The notes: a model not told the origin generated them from the sequence alone. A DNA stretch of 6,547 nt from an uncultured Prevotella sp. (GCA_946055365.1 CAMGFM010000077.1:1-6547); one strand, 5' to 3'; counted from the stretch's first letter, positions 1-6,379 are shown. Program-made: numbers and translations.

Positions 1-459
1 GAGCAGCTCCGTGGTGACCTTGGACACGCCATAGATGGTGCGCGGACGCTGCACGGTGTCCTGCGGGGTCATCACCTTGGGTGTCTCCATGCCAAACGAG
101 CCGATGGAGCTGGGCGTGAATACTGCACAGCCGTGTTCTCTTGCCACCTCAAGTATGTTCCAGAGCCCGTCAATGCCTATGCGCCACGCAAGGCGAGGCT
201 TTGACTCAGCCACTACCGACAGCAATGCGGCAAGGTTATAGATAGTATCTATGTTGTATTGTCTGACTACCCCGGCAATCATCTCGGGATTGGTGACGTC
301 AGCCTCCGCCGAGGGACCTCCCTCTGCCAACTCTCCCTTAGGCTCGCAGCCCTTGATGTAACCTGCCACTACATGTGCGCCTCCGTAAATGCGCCTTAAC
401 TCCGCAGTCAGCTCAGATCCGATCTGACCGGTGGAACCGATGACCAAGATATTCTTCAT
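1..459 (-). CDS. tdh: L-threonine 3-dehydrogenase, NAD-dependent SDR/epimerase type (partial, C-terminus outside window)
   Basis: The enzyme oxidises L-threonine to 2-amino-3-ketobutyrate with NAD+ in the cytoplasm. The frame opens at ATG 459 and stays open to base 1, giving 153 residues, about half of the roughly 315-320 usual for the family. Visible features are the N-terminal Rossmann motif GSTGQIG (residues 8-14), NLAALLSVVAES (75-86), the FTPSSIGSFG stretch with the catalytic Ser/Thr region (114-123), and YGVSK (143-147), which supplies the catalytic Tyr143 and Lys147 of extended SDR enzymes. NLAALLSVVAES, IGIDGLWNILEVA and FTPSSIGSFG are typical of the bacterial short-chain threonine dehydrogenases rather than of UDP-sugar epimerases or the zinc-dependent TDH of E. 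coli. The start is preceded by A-rich sequence (AAAGAAG), not a clear Shine-Dalgarno site. The divergent neighbour is kbl, the next step of the pathway, which strongly supports the assignment. A general NAD-dependent epimerase is the less likely alternative. Confidence 0.9.
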   Translation of the reverse strand, partial: MKNILVIGSTGQIGSELTAELRRIYGGAHVVAGYIKGCEPKGELAEGGPSAEADVTNPEMIAGVVRQYNIDTIYNLAALLSVVAESKPRLAWRIGIDGLWNILEVAREHGCAVFTPSSIGSFGMETPKVMTPQDTVQRPRTIYGVSKVTTELL

Positions 460-491
460 CTTCTTTATGGTTAAAATGTTTTTTGTAATAC

Positions 492-705
492 TTTGCACAC
501 GGCGTAGCCCGTATGCAGTGATTTTGATAGCTTTAAAATAAGAACTGTTTTTTCATCGCATAGGGCATAATAGCCATGCACGGTTAACAGCGTACAAAAT
601 AACAAAATATTATTGAGATAACGCATATAGCAGCGTATATTTTTTTTGAATAAATAACAGAAAAGTTTTCTCCAATTCAAAATTTATATATTATTTTGCA
701 CACGG
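492..705 (+). repeat. Pair of 11-bp direct repeats TTTGCACACGG
   Basis: TTTGCACACGG occurs at 492-502 and again at 695-705, in the same orientation and 203 bp apart. One copy is close to the tdh start and the other overlaps the candidate kbl promoter. A related string, ATGCACGGTTAAC, lies between them at about 577-589. The placement would suit binding sites for a regulator acting on both genes, but two copies of an 11-mer are thin evidence and no known operator is recognised. Confidence 0.35.
667..698 (+). promoter_or_regulatory. Weak candidate promoter for kbl (Bacteroidota type)
   Basis: TTATTTTG at 691-698 matches five of the six fixed positions of the Bacteroidota -7 element TAnnTTTG. 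Twenty bases upstream, TTTC at 667-670 is one mismatch from the -33 element TTTG. Transcription would start near 705, leaving a leader of about 185 nt before the kbl ATG. It is noticeably poorer than the promoters of the other two genes in the window, and such AT-rich DNA gives chance matches. Confidence 0.3.
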
Positions 706-797
706 TTAGGTCATGCGTGTCTGCATGTCATGAACGGCGCACCAGTCCATCACTTACTGACGCTATGCACGACAGAAACAGACGGGAAAAAGGACAT

Positions 798-838
798 GGC
801 ATACGGATATGAACCTCCCAAAAAGGAGGGAGAGTGCC
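798..838 (+). promoter_or_regulatory. Possible structured leader upstream of kbl
   Basis: A short hairpin can form between CCTCC (814-818) and GGAGG (825-829) with an A-rich loop, and GGCA (798-801) can pair with TGCC (835-838) to enclose it. It lies about 50 nt upstream of the kbl ATG. I see no match to the glycine riboswitch or another known class. The purine-rich GGAGGGAG could simply be chance. Covariation across relatives would be needed to call it a regulator. Confidence 0.25.
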
Positions 839-888
839 GACGCAAGGCTGCCATAGAAATCATAAACTTAAACCAAAATAAGAAAAAC

Positions 889-2076
889 ATGTACGGAAAA
901 ATCAAAGAACACCTCAGCAACGCCTTGGAAAACCTCAAGAACGCAGGTCTCTACAAGGAAGAAAGAATCATCGAAAGCCCACAGGGCGCGGCCATATCCG
1001 TAAAAGGCAAGGAAGTGCTTAACTTCTGCGCCAACAACTATCTTGGACTTTCTGCCCATCCGCGTCTTATACAGGGCGCAAAGGACATGATGGACAGACG
1101 AGGCTTCGGCATGTCGTCCGTGAGATTTATCTGCGGCACACAGGACATACACAAGGAGCTTGAGGCTGCCATCTCTGAATATTTCAAGACTGAAGACACG
1201 ATACTCTATGCCGCCTGCTTTGACGCTAACGGCGGACTCTTCGGCTCTTTCCTTACGGAAGAGGACGCGATAATATCCGACGCGCTCAACCACGCGTCAA
1301 TCATCGACGGCGTAAGGCTGTGCAAGGCTAAACGCTATCGCTATGCCAACGCCAACATGGAGGAGCTTGAGAAATGTCTGCAAGAGGCGCAGGCACAGAG
1401 ATTCCGCCTTATATGCACGGACGGCGTGTTCTCCATGGACGGCAACGTGGCTCCCATGGACAAGATTTGCGACCTCGCCGAGAAATATGACGCTCTCGTG
1501 ATGGTGGACGAAAGCCACTCGGCAGGCGTGGTGGGCGCAACGGGCCACGGCGTGAGCGAGCTGTGCAACACCTACGACCGCGTGGACATCTACACGGGCA
1601 CGCTCGGCAAGGCCTTCGGCGGCGCACTCGGAGGATTTACTACGGGCAAGAAGGAGATTATTGACATGCTCAGACAGAGCAGCCGCCCGTATCTCTTCTC
1701 CAATTCGCTCGCTCCGTCTATCATTGGCGCAAGCCTTGAGGTGTTCAAGATGCTCAAGGAGGACAACAGCATACACGATCGCCTCGTGGAAAACGTCAAC
1801 TACTTCCGCGACAAGATGATGGCGGCAGGGTTTGACATCAAGCCCACACAGAGCGCGATATGCGCCGTGATGCTCTATGACGCACCTCTCTCACAGCGTT
1901 ATGCCAACAGACTGCTCGAAGAGGGCATCTACGTGACGGGATTCTACTACCCCGTAGTGCCGAAAGGCGAAGCCCGCATACGCGTGCAGCTCTCCGCAGG
2001 ACACACACGCGAGCAGCTTGACAAGGCCATTGAGGCATTCATCAAGGTGGGCAAGGAGCTTGGCGTGCTGAAATAA
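889..2076 (+). CDS. kbl: Glycine C-acetyltransferase (2-amino-3-ketobutyrate CoA ligase)
   Basis: This cytoplasmic PLP enzyme cleaves 2-amino-3-ketobutyrate with CoA to give glycine and acetyl-CoA, following threonine dehydrogenase. The product from ATG 889 is 395 residues, close to the 398 of E. coli Kbl. Visible alpha-oxoamine synthase features are NFCANNYLGLSAHP (45-58), GFGMSSVRFICGT (72-84), NHAS with the PLP-stacking His135, VDESHSAG (206-213) with Asp207 and His210, and TGTLGKAFGG (236-245), where Lys241 forms the internal aldimine. The frame is open upstream to ATG 730, but those 53 residues are low-similarity and basic, whereas MYGKIKEHL is the normal family N-terminus. The start is preceded by an A-rich stretch instead of a Shine-Dalgarno site, as is usual in Bacteroidota. 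It is divergent from tdh and followed by a strong terminator, so it is probably monocistronic. Serine palmitoyltransferase and 8-amino-7-oxononanoate synthase are related, but the pathway neighbour and motif details favour Kbl. Confidence 0.95.
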   Translation: MYGKIKEHLSNALENLKNAGLYKEERIIESPQGAAISVKGKEVLNFCANNYLGLSAHPRLIQGAKDMMDRRGFGMSSVRFICGTQDIHKELEAAISEYFKTEDTILYAACFDANGGLFGSFLTEEDAIISDALNHASIIDGVRLCKAKRYRYANANMEELEKCLQEAQAQRFRLICTDGVFSMDGNVAPMDKICDLAEKYDALVMVDESHSAGVVGATGHGVSELCNTYDRVDIYTGTLGKAFGGALGGFTTGKKEIIDMLRQSSRPYLFSNSLAPSIIGASLEVFKMLKEDNSIHDRLVENVNYFRDKMMAAGFDIKPTQSAICAVMLYDAPLSQRYANRLLEEGIYVTGFYYPVVPKGEARIRVQLSAGHTREQLDKAIEAFIKVGKELGVLK

Positions 2077-2126
2077 GCTATTCCTGACAAGGAAACACAC
2101 CAGCCACTGACACACAGCGGCACACT

Positions 2127-2179
2127 AAGGCAGCCGTCCCGCAGGTCTTTACATGGCCCGAGGAACGGCTGCCTTTTTT
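2127..2179 (+). terminator. Intrinsic terminator of kbl
   Basis: Perfect 11-bp arms AAGGCAGCCGT (2127-2137) and ACGGCTGCCTT (2165-2175) enclose a 27-nt loop and run into six Ts (2174-2179). It begins about 50 nt past the kbl stop. The minus strand lacks a matching U-tract, so it acts on the plus-strand transcript only. The loop is longer than usual. Confidence 0.85.
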
Positions 2180-2191
2180 GTCAGTGATATT

Positions 2192-2320
2192 CTGCAAACG
2201 CAAAGTGTCTCTCTATGAATGTAAAAGTGCCACTTCTGCTAATGCAAAACGCCACTCTGCAAACGCTAAGTGCCACTCTGCAAACGCTAAGTGCCACTCT
2301 GCAACAGACATAGTGCCATT
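2192..2320. repeat. Degenerate 21-22-nt tandem repeat array, about six units
   Basis: Units begin at about 2192, 2213, 2236, 2257, 2278 and 2299. The two best copies (2257-2277 and 2278-2298) are identical and contain GCAAACGCTAAGTGCCACT. The copies at 2192 and 2236 differ at a few positions; the second and sixth are more diverged and about one base longer. Because 21 is a multiple of three, both strands stay open across the array (heptads SANAKCH on plus, ALSVCRV on minus), but neither frame looks like an independent gene. The array fills the gap between the kbl terminator and the 3' end of the convergent sulfatase maturase gene. No adjacent inverted repeats or transposase are visible, and repeats abut without spacers, so it is not a CRISPR array. 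Confidence 0.85.
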
Positions 2321-2337
2321 TCATGCCGCCGCCAACG

Positions 2338-3558
2338 TCACCGCCTGCGCGCCATGTCCATGACATTGGCAGGAGAACGCCTGTTGTCAAGCTCGTTTTT
2401 CATGAAATCCATGTAGGGAGCGACATGTTCGAAGAACTGGCGGTAGCCCTTGCACAGATAGTTGTGGCCATAATTGCCGTAAGAGTCACACACGAAACGG
2501 TTTTTGGGACACTCTCCGTTGCAGGCAAAGAGATATTGGCACTCGCGGCATTGCCTCGTGAGCATCTGCGTCTTCATCTTCGCAAACTCGCTTTGCTGCC
2601 GCGAATACATCATCTCCGCCAGTGTCTTGTCATGGATGTTGCCGAGGCGATGTTCGGGATAGACAAAATGGTCGCAGGAGTAGACATCGCCGTTAAACTC
2701 CATCACTCCAGCATGTCCACACTCCTTTGACACCACGCAAACGCCCGGTGTCTGCCCCACCCAGTTGGCAAGTGTCGCGTCAAAGAGCTGCACAAAATAA
2801 TTGCCAACGTCATGGCGCACCCATTCGTCAAATATGGCGCAGAGGAAACTGCCCCATTGCTCGGGCGTGACGCTATAGTCGGCAAGCCCAGTGCCGTCGC
2901 CCTGCATACCAGGGGCAAGGGTGAGGCCGTCGGGGCGGCTTATGACACGCTCCACTATCGGGGCAAACTGTATGTAGTGGCAGCCTATCTCCTTGAAGAA
3001 GCGGTAGAACTCAAGCGGATAGTCGGCATTGAAGTCGTTGACCACCGCCATGGCGTTCCACTCCACGCCATGGCGGTTGAGAAGGTTGATGCCGCGCATC
3101 ACCTGCATGAACGTGGGCTTGCCCGTGACCGTGCGCCTGTATTCATCATGAAACTCCTGCGGACCGTCGATGGACACTCCCACAAGAAAATTGTTTGCCT
3201 TGAAAAACCTGCACCACTCATCGTTGAGCAGCGTGGCGTTGGTCTGTATGCAGTTGTCAATATGCCTGCCGCGCGCATAGACTCGCTGCAGCTCAAGAGC
3301 CTTCTTGTAGAACGACAAGGGACGCATGAGCGTCTCGCCACCGTGCCATGTGAACAGCACGTTGGGCGTGGTCTGGGCTTCAATATACTCTTTTATGAAC
3401 TTCTCAAGAAGCTCGTCGGAGATGACGTGCTGCCTGATGTCGGCATATATCTTGTTTTTCTCAAGATAATAGCAGTATTTGCAGCGCAGGTTGCACAGAG
3501 AGCCGGCTGGCTTGACCATTACATACATCGGGCGTGCGAATGCAAAACTTGTAGACAT
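2338..3558 (-). CDS. chuR: Anaerobic sulfatase-maturing enzyme (radical SAM/SPASM formylglycine-generating maturase)
   Basis: This cytoplasmic, oxygen-sensitive enzyme oxidises a cysteine or serine in unfolded sulfatases to C-alpha-formylglycine, their catalytic residue, using S-adenosylmethionine. The product from ATG 3558 is 406 residues, as expected. The radical SAM cluster ligands are Cys22, Cys26 and Cys29 in CNLRCKYC. WHGGETLM (71-78) and SIDGPQEFHDEYR (129-141) follow. The C-terminal SPASM region has the full set expected for two auxiliary [4Fe-4S] clusters: Cys274, Cys280, Cys295, Cys337, Cys340, Cys346, Cys350 and Cys369. YSCDHFVYPEHR (293-304) includes Asp296, which matches the proposed catalytic Asp of characterised anSMEs. 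ATG 3594 would add 12 residues, but it lies in the hairpin loop close to the predicted transcription start, and MSTSFAFARPMYVMVKP is the better family N-terminus. No sulfatase is encoded here, so it must act in trans. The chuR name follows the Bacteroides heparin/chondroitin literature. Confidence 0.93.
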   Translation of the reverse strand: MSTSFAFARPMYVMVKPAGSLCNLRCKYCYYLEKNKIYADIRQHVISDELLEKFIKEYIEAQTTPNVLFTWHGGETLMRPLSFYKKALELQRVYARGRHIDNCIQTNATLLNDEWCRFFKANNFLVGVSIDGPQEFHDEYRRTVTGKPTFMQVMRGINLLNRHGVEWNAMAVVNDFNADYPLEFYRFFKEIGCHYIQFAPIVERVISRPDGLTLAPGMQGDGTGLADYSVTPEQWGSFLCAIFDEWVRHDVGNYFVQLFDATLANWVGQTPGVCVVSKECGHAGVMEFNGDVYSCDHFVYPEHRLGNIHDKTLAEMMYSRQQSEFAKMKTQMLTRQCRECQYLFACNGECPKNRFVCDSYGNYGHNYLCKGYRQFFEHVAPYMDFMKNELDNRRSPANVMDMARRR

Positions 3559-3583
3559 ATATATAATGTGTGTGTTATTGTTT

Positions 3584-3610
3584 GCGGATACCATGGCACA
3601 TGCTATCCGC
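3584..3610 (-). promoter_or_regulatory. 7-bp inverted repeat at the predicted transcription start of the maturase gene
   Basis: Perfect arms GCGGATA (3584-3590) and TATCCGC (3604-3610) are separated by 13 bases. The predicted transcription start falls at about 3607-3610, so the repeat would form a hairpin at the extreme 5' end of the mRNA, or be an operator overlapping +1. It lies 26 bp upstream of the chosen start codon. Roles in mRNA protection or repression are both conjecture. Confidence 0.5.
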
Positions 3611-3613
3611 TCA

Positions 3614-3644
3614 CAAAGTTACAATAAAAAACAGTCATGACAAA
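3614..3644 (-). promoter_or_regulatory. Bacteroidota-type promoter for the sulfatase maturase gene
   Basis: Read on the minus strand, TTTG (3644-3641) is followed after exactly 19 bases by TAACTTTG (3621-3614). Both elements match the Bacteroidota primary sigma consensus TTTG / TAnnTTTG perfectly. The predicted start, near 3608, gives a leader of about 50 nt. It also shows that the gene can be transcribed independently of the upstream receptor. Confidence 0.8.
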
Positions 3645-3687
3645 GTCTTGCAGTCACGCAGACACCCTAAGCATGTTCATGTCTGGC

Positions 3688-3720
3688 AAAAAAAGAGGCA
3701 CACACACGCCCTTTTGCCTC
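3688..3720 (-). terminator. Intrinsic terminator between the receptor and maturase genes
   Basis: On the minus strand GAGGCA (3720-3715) pairs with TGCCTC (3700-3695) around a 14-nt loop and is followed by seven Ts (3694-3688). The stem is only 6 bp, but the U-tract is good. It lies about 110 nt after the receptor stop codon and just upstream of the maturase promoter, so it would insulate the two genes. Confidence 0.65.
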
Positions 3721-3774
3721 AAACCATACATTTTTTTTTTATGATATATAAGTCTTATGCCATGCCCCAAAGGA

Positions 3775-3806
3775 CACGCCCCCACGGCGGCATGCCTCCG
3801 GGCGTG
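3775..3806 (-). terminator. Stable GC-rich hairpin just after the receptor gene (possible terminator or 3' stabiliser)
   Basis: Arms CACGCCC and GGGCGTG (3775-3781 and 3800-3806) pair perfectly, and the enclosed bases can extend the structure through a CGG-AGG / CCG-CCG inner stem with one mismatch, capped by CATG. The hairpin begins 23 nt after the receptor stop codon. The following minus-strand bases, TCCTTT, are a poor U-tract, so it may protect the mRNA 3' end while the downstream T7 hairpin terminates. Confidence 0.5.
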
Positions 3807-3829
3807 CATGAAAAAGCCGCGCGTCACAA

Positions 3830-6256
3830 TCAGAAAGAGAGCCTTGCCGAGGCAAAGAACGAGCGCGGGGCGGATGGACCGTAGATATAGTCGGAGTCGC
3901 GGTTCCATCCACGGTCAAAATCACGCTGGTAGGCATTGCCGATGTTCTTCACACCTGCGCTCAACTCCATGCACACGCTGCCCATGAGGTCAATGTCATA
4001 GGCCACCTTGGCATCAAGCTCCATGAAACGTGGCGTGAGACGGGTCACGGGAGTGTCCGTGCCAGAGCCAGCATTGTGACCCACGAGCATCCTGCCCGTA
4101 TAATTGCCAGAGAGTATGCACGAGAGACGGCGCACGGGCGACACGGTGGCAATGAAAAAGCCGTAGGTGTCGGGCGTTTTCATCATCCTTCGGAATGTCT
4201 GCTGCGGCACTTCATCGTTCCACACAAGCGGCTCGTCATAGCGGCTGCGCTGTATGGTAAGCCCTGCTTGCAGCGAGAGCCACGAGCGGCAGGCTGCCCT
4301 TGCCTCAAGATTAAGCCCGAAGACCTCGGCACCATAGGCGTTGTATCTCTCCTGCACGATGTTGCCATAGGCATCTGGCTCAGACAGTCGCCTCAAGGCA
4401 AACACATCGCTCAGCCTGGTGTAGAAAGCCTCGGCAAGAAGCTCCACCCTGACCTGCCCCACACGGTGCATTGTCTCTGCCGAAAGGCTGTAACTGTTGG
4501 AGCGTTCCTCGCTCAGGCCGTCGGCAAGCACCGTCACAAGACGCTCGCCGCCCACTACCCCCACATGCAAGTCTTCATCAAAGGCCTGCGGGGCGCGGAA
4601 TCCTCCCGACCACGAGAGACGCAGGCTCACGTCACGTGTGGGATTGTAGCGCAGGTTTGCCCTCGGGCTGACGATGAGGTGGTCTATGAGACTGTGCTTG
4701 TCGGCACGCGCGCCAAGGAGCATGGTCCACCGCTCGTCTTTCCACTCGTTCTGCATATAGACACTCGCTATGTCAATGGTCTGACGGAAGTCTCGGTCAT
4801 AGCCAATAATAATGTCGTGGAGGTTGTCGGCATTATATTCAGCTCCCACGGTGAGGTCGGAGGGCATGAATAGCACACGCTCGAAAGAGTGGCGATAGAG
4901 TGCGCCTGCCACCCATGTCAGTCCGCGAGTCAGACCGTAGGCCTTGGCTGCCGCCTCGCGCTCTTCGTCGGTGCCAGAACCGATGCCCCCGTAATAGCTG
5001 TTGCGCCTTGTGGACATGAAAGAGACATAGGCATTGGCGTGGCGCGCGGCATCGGGACTGTAAAACGTGTAGTTGAGCGACGCGTTATGGATGTCATGCT
5101 CGGTCTGCTCCGTGACATTTGCCTCGTGGGCAGGCACCTGCAACATGTTTCCGCCGCGCCTGAACTCGCTTATGCCGTTATATTGCAGCTGCAACTTTTG
5201 ATATGGCGTGAGGCGCATAAAGACATTCAGCCCCATAGACTTGTTTCTCATGAGCGGAATCTCGGTATAGCCGTCGCCGTCATGGTCATAAGACTGGCGG
5301 TGACGGTTGTTGGCATAGATGAAGAGTCCGTGCCTGTTGTCGTCAGACACGACGGAGGCACTGGCAGCGGTCACGTTGTCATAGGACTCTCCGCCCGTCT
5401 GCCTTATCGTGTGGCTTATCTCTGCCGAGTTGCGCAGCGGTTCTTTGGTTATGACGTTGACAGTGCCGCCCACAGCCGAAGCCCCGAAGAGCGCGGAGCC
5501 TCCTCCACGCACCACCTCCACACGGTCTATCATGTTGGAGGGTATCTGTTCAAGGCCATACACGCCATTGAGCGAGGAGAAGACGGGGCGCGAGTCGATG
5601 AGTATCTGCGAGTAATGCCCGTCCAGACCGTTGATGCGCACCTGCGCAAAGCCGCAGTTCTGGCAGTCGTCTTCAGTGCGCACTCCTGGCTGAAAGCCGA
5701 GTCCCTCGGCAAGACACGCCGACTGCGTGGCATGAAACGTGCCTGCGCCCACCACACTCACGAGATTGGGAGCAAGACGACGGCGCGTCTCCCCACGGTT
5801 TGACGACACCACCACCTCGTCGAGCGACATGTTGTCCTCCTCAAGCGAGAAATTCACCTCCACGGTCTTGTCCCTGACGACCGTGACGGCACACGAGGCT
5901 GTAGCATAGCCCAGCAGGCGCACCTCAAGAGTGTATGTACCCTCTGGCAGATTCTTGAGATAATAATGCCCCGTGGCATCGGTCATCATCGCAATGTTGG
6001 TGCCTTTGGCGGTGACGGTGGCATAGGGCAGGTGTTCGCCCGTGTTCTTGTCTTTGATGTGACCCACCACATTTGCATCGGTGGGACAAGACGATGTGTG
6101 GTCGGTCTTCACGATAGTTGCCGCGACTGTTGTCGCGCTGATGTCATCGTCTGTCACGGGACAGGTGTCGTGTACTGCGCCCGTGGCATTTGCCGCGACA
6201 GCAGTCATGAGCATCACCATGGATGCAAGGCTGGAGTTGTGTAGTGATATACGCAT
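3830..6256 (-). CDS. TonB-dependent outer-membrane receptor with N-terminal carboxypeptidase-like domain
   Basis: This outer-membrane protein would import a ligand using TonB-ExbBD energy. The chosen start at ATG 6256 gives 808 residues and a signal peptide: Met-Arg, a hydrophobic core (9-21) and a probable cleavage near ANA or TGA (22-27). A carboxypeptidase-regulatory-like beta-sandwich spans about 62-140. A TonB-box-like LDEVVVSSN follows at 145-153. The plug occupies about 155-275 and includes QVRINGLDGHYSQILIDSRPV (205-225) and RVEVVRGGGSALFG (245-258). The barrel runs from about 276 to the terminal Phe808. FRAPQAFDEDLH lies at 553-564. At 808 residues and without a SusD neighbour, it is not a SusC-type glycan importer; it resembles the siderophore/cobalamin/haem class, but the substrate is not identifiable. 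FRAP alone does not prove haem uptake, because no NPNL-type box follows. ATG 6286 is an alternative start. The longer frame from 6454 runs through the promoter and is not coding. Confidence 0.9.
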   Translation of the reverse strand: MRISLHNSSLASMVMLMTAVAANATGAVHDTCPVTDDDISATTVAATIVKTDHTSSCPTDANVVGHIKDKNTGEHLPYATVTAKGTNIAMMTDATGHYYLKNLPEGTYTLEVRLLGYATASCAVTVVRDKTVEVNFSLEEDNMSLDEVVVSSNRGETRRRLAPNLVSVVGAGTFHATQSACLAEGLGFQPGVRTEDDCQNCGFAQVRINGLDGHYSQILIDSRPVFSSLNGVYGLEQIPSNMIDRVEVVRGGGSALFGASAVGGTVNVITKEPLRNSAEISHTIRQTGGESYDNVTAASASVVSDDNRHGLFIYANNRHRQSYDHDGDGYTEIPLMRNKSMGLNVFMRLTPYQKLQLQYNGISEFRRGGNMLQVPAHEANVTEQTEHDIHNASLNYTFYSPDAARHANAYVSFMSTRRNSYYGGIGSGTDEEREAAAKAYGLTRGLTWVAGALYRHSFERVLFMPSDLTVGAEYNADNLHDIIIGYDRDFRQTIDIASVYMQNEWKDERWTMLLGARADKHSLIDHLIVSPRANLRYNPTRDVSLRLSWSGGFRAPQAFDEDLHVGVVGGERLVTVLADGLSEERSNSYSLSAETMHRVGQVRVELLAEAFYTRLSDVFALRRLSEPDAYGNIVQERYNAYGAEVFGLNLEARAACRSWLSLQAGLTIQRSRYDEPLVWNDEVPQQTFRRMMKTPDTYGFFIATVSPVRRLSCILSGNYTGRMLVGHNAGSGTDTPVTRLTPRFMELDAKVAYDIDLMGSVCMELSAGVKNIGNAYQRDFDRGWNRDSDYIYGPSAPRSFFASARLSF

Positions 6257-6303
6257 TTCTGGGAATTGATTGGGTTTGTAATACATTATTATAATGCTGG
6301 CAG

Positions 6304-6341
6304 AAGCCTGCAATAAAGCCTGCTTGCCGCGGCTTGTTCTT
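6304..6341 (-). promoter_or_regulatory. Leader of the receptor mRNA with short repeats
   Basis: The predicted leader between the transcription start (near 6342) and ATG 6256 contains AAGCCTGC twice as a direct repeat in plus-strand reading (6304-6311 and 6316-6323), and the palindrome GCCGCGGC at 6326-6333. Small alternative stems can form. No cobalamin-riboswitch B12 box or other known riboswitch core is visible, so its role is unknown. Confidence 0.25.
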
Positions 6342-6348
6342 GCGTCTG

Positions 6349-6379
6349 CAAAATTACACAAACGACATACCTTGCACAA
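6349..6379 (-). promoter_or_regulatory. Bacteroidota-type promoter for the TonB-dependent receptor
   Basis: On the minus strand, TAATTTTG (6356-6349) matches the -7 consensus TAnnTTTG fully. Twenty bases upstream is TTG (6379-6377), the core of the -33 element. Transcription would start near 6342, giving a leader of about 85 nt to ATG 6256. No Fur-like or other operator was recognised around it. Confidence 0.7.

Larger units (their letters stand above)
460..888. other. Divergent tdh-kbl intergenic region
   Basis: This 429-bp spacer separates the two divergent threonine-catabolism genes. Positions 460-700 are strikingly AT-rich with long A and T runs (for example T at 640-647). The part from about 705 to 888 is more GC-balanced and is open in the kbl frame from ATG 730, but that extension does not look like the Kbl N-terminus. 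I see no tRNA, known riboswitch or convincing protein gene. A 69-codon minus-strand frame (471-680) ends just before the tdh start and has a hydrophobic stretch, but it lies wholly in AT-rich sequence and resembles nothing I recognise. The region should hold promoters for both genes; only a weak kbl candidate was found and none convincing for tdh. Confidence 0.7.

Noticed and set aside
471..680. 69-codon minus-strand frame with a hydrophobic segment just upstream of tdh
   Set aside because: It lies in extremely AT-rich spacer, overlaps the candidate kbl promoter region, and resembles no family I know; it remains possible but unsupported.
2192..2320. CRISPR array
   Set aside because: The units abut directly with no unique spacers, and no cas genes are present.
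2178..2390. Short Cys-containing heptad-repeat frames on both strands across the tandem repeats
   Set aside because: The 21-nt period keeps all frames open automatically; the frames run into the terminator or the maturase gene and have no plausible start context.
2812..3627. 271-codon plus-strand open frame opposite the sulfatase maturase gene
   Set aside because: It is antisense to a clearly identified gene with complete motifs, has no recognisable domain, and arises from the codon bias of the real gene.
3731..3740. Run of ten Ts on the plus strand as a plus-strand terminator
   Set aside because: No stem-loop precedes it on the plus strand, and no plus-strand gene reads toward it.
4889..5803. 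304-codon plus-strand frame, with another of 265 codons at 4076-4873, opposite the receptor gene
   Set aside because: Both are antisense shadows of the TonB-dependent receptor; their His/Arg/Val-rich translations show no domain.
3559..6256. Receptor and sulfatase maturase as one operon for sulfated-glycan uptake
   Set aside because: A GC-rich hairpin, a T7 terminator and a consensus promoter separate the genes, and the receptor is not SusC-like and lacks a SusD partner.
6257..6348. Cobalamin riboswitch in the receptor leader
   Set aside because: The leader is too short (about 85 nt) and no B12-box-like core is visible.
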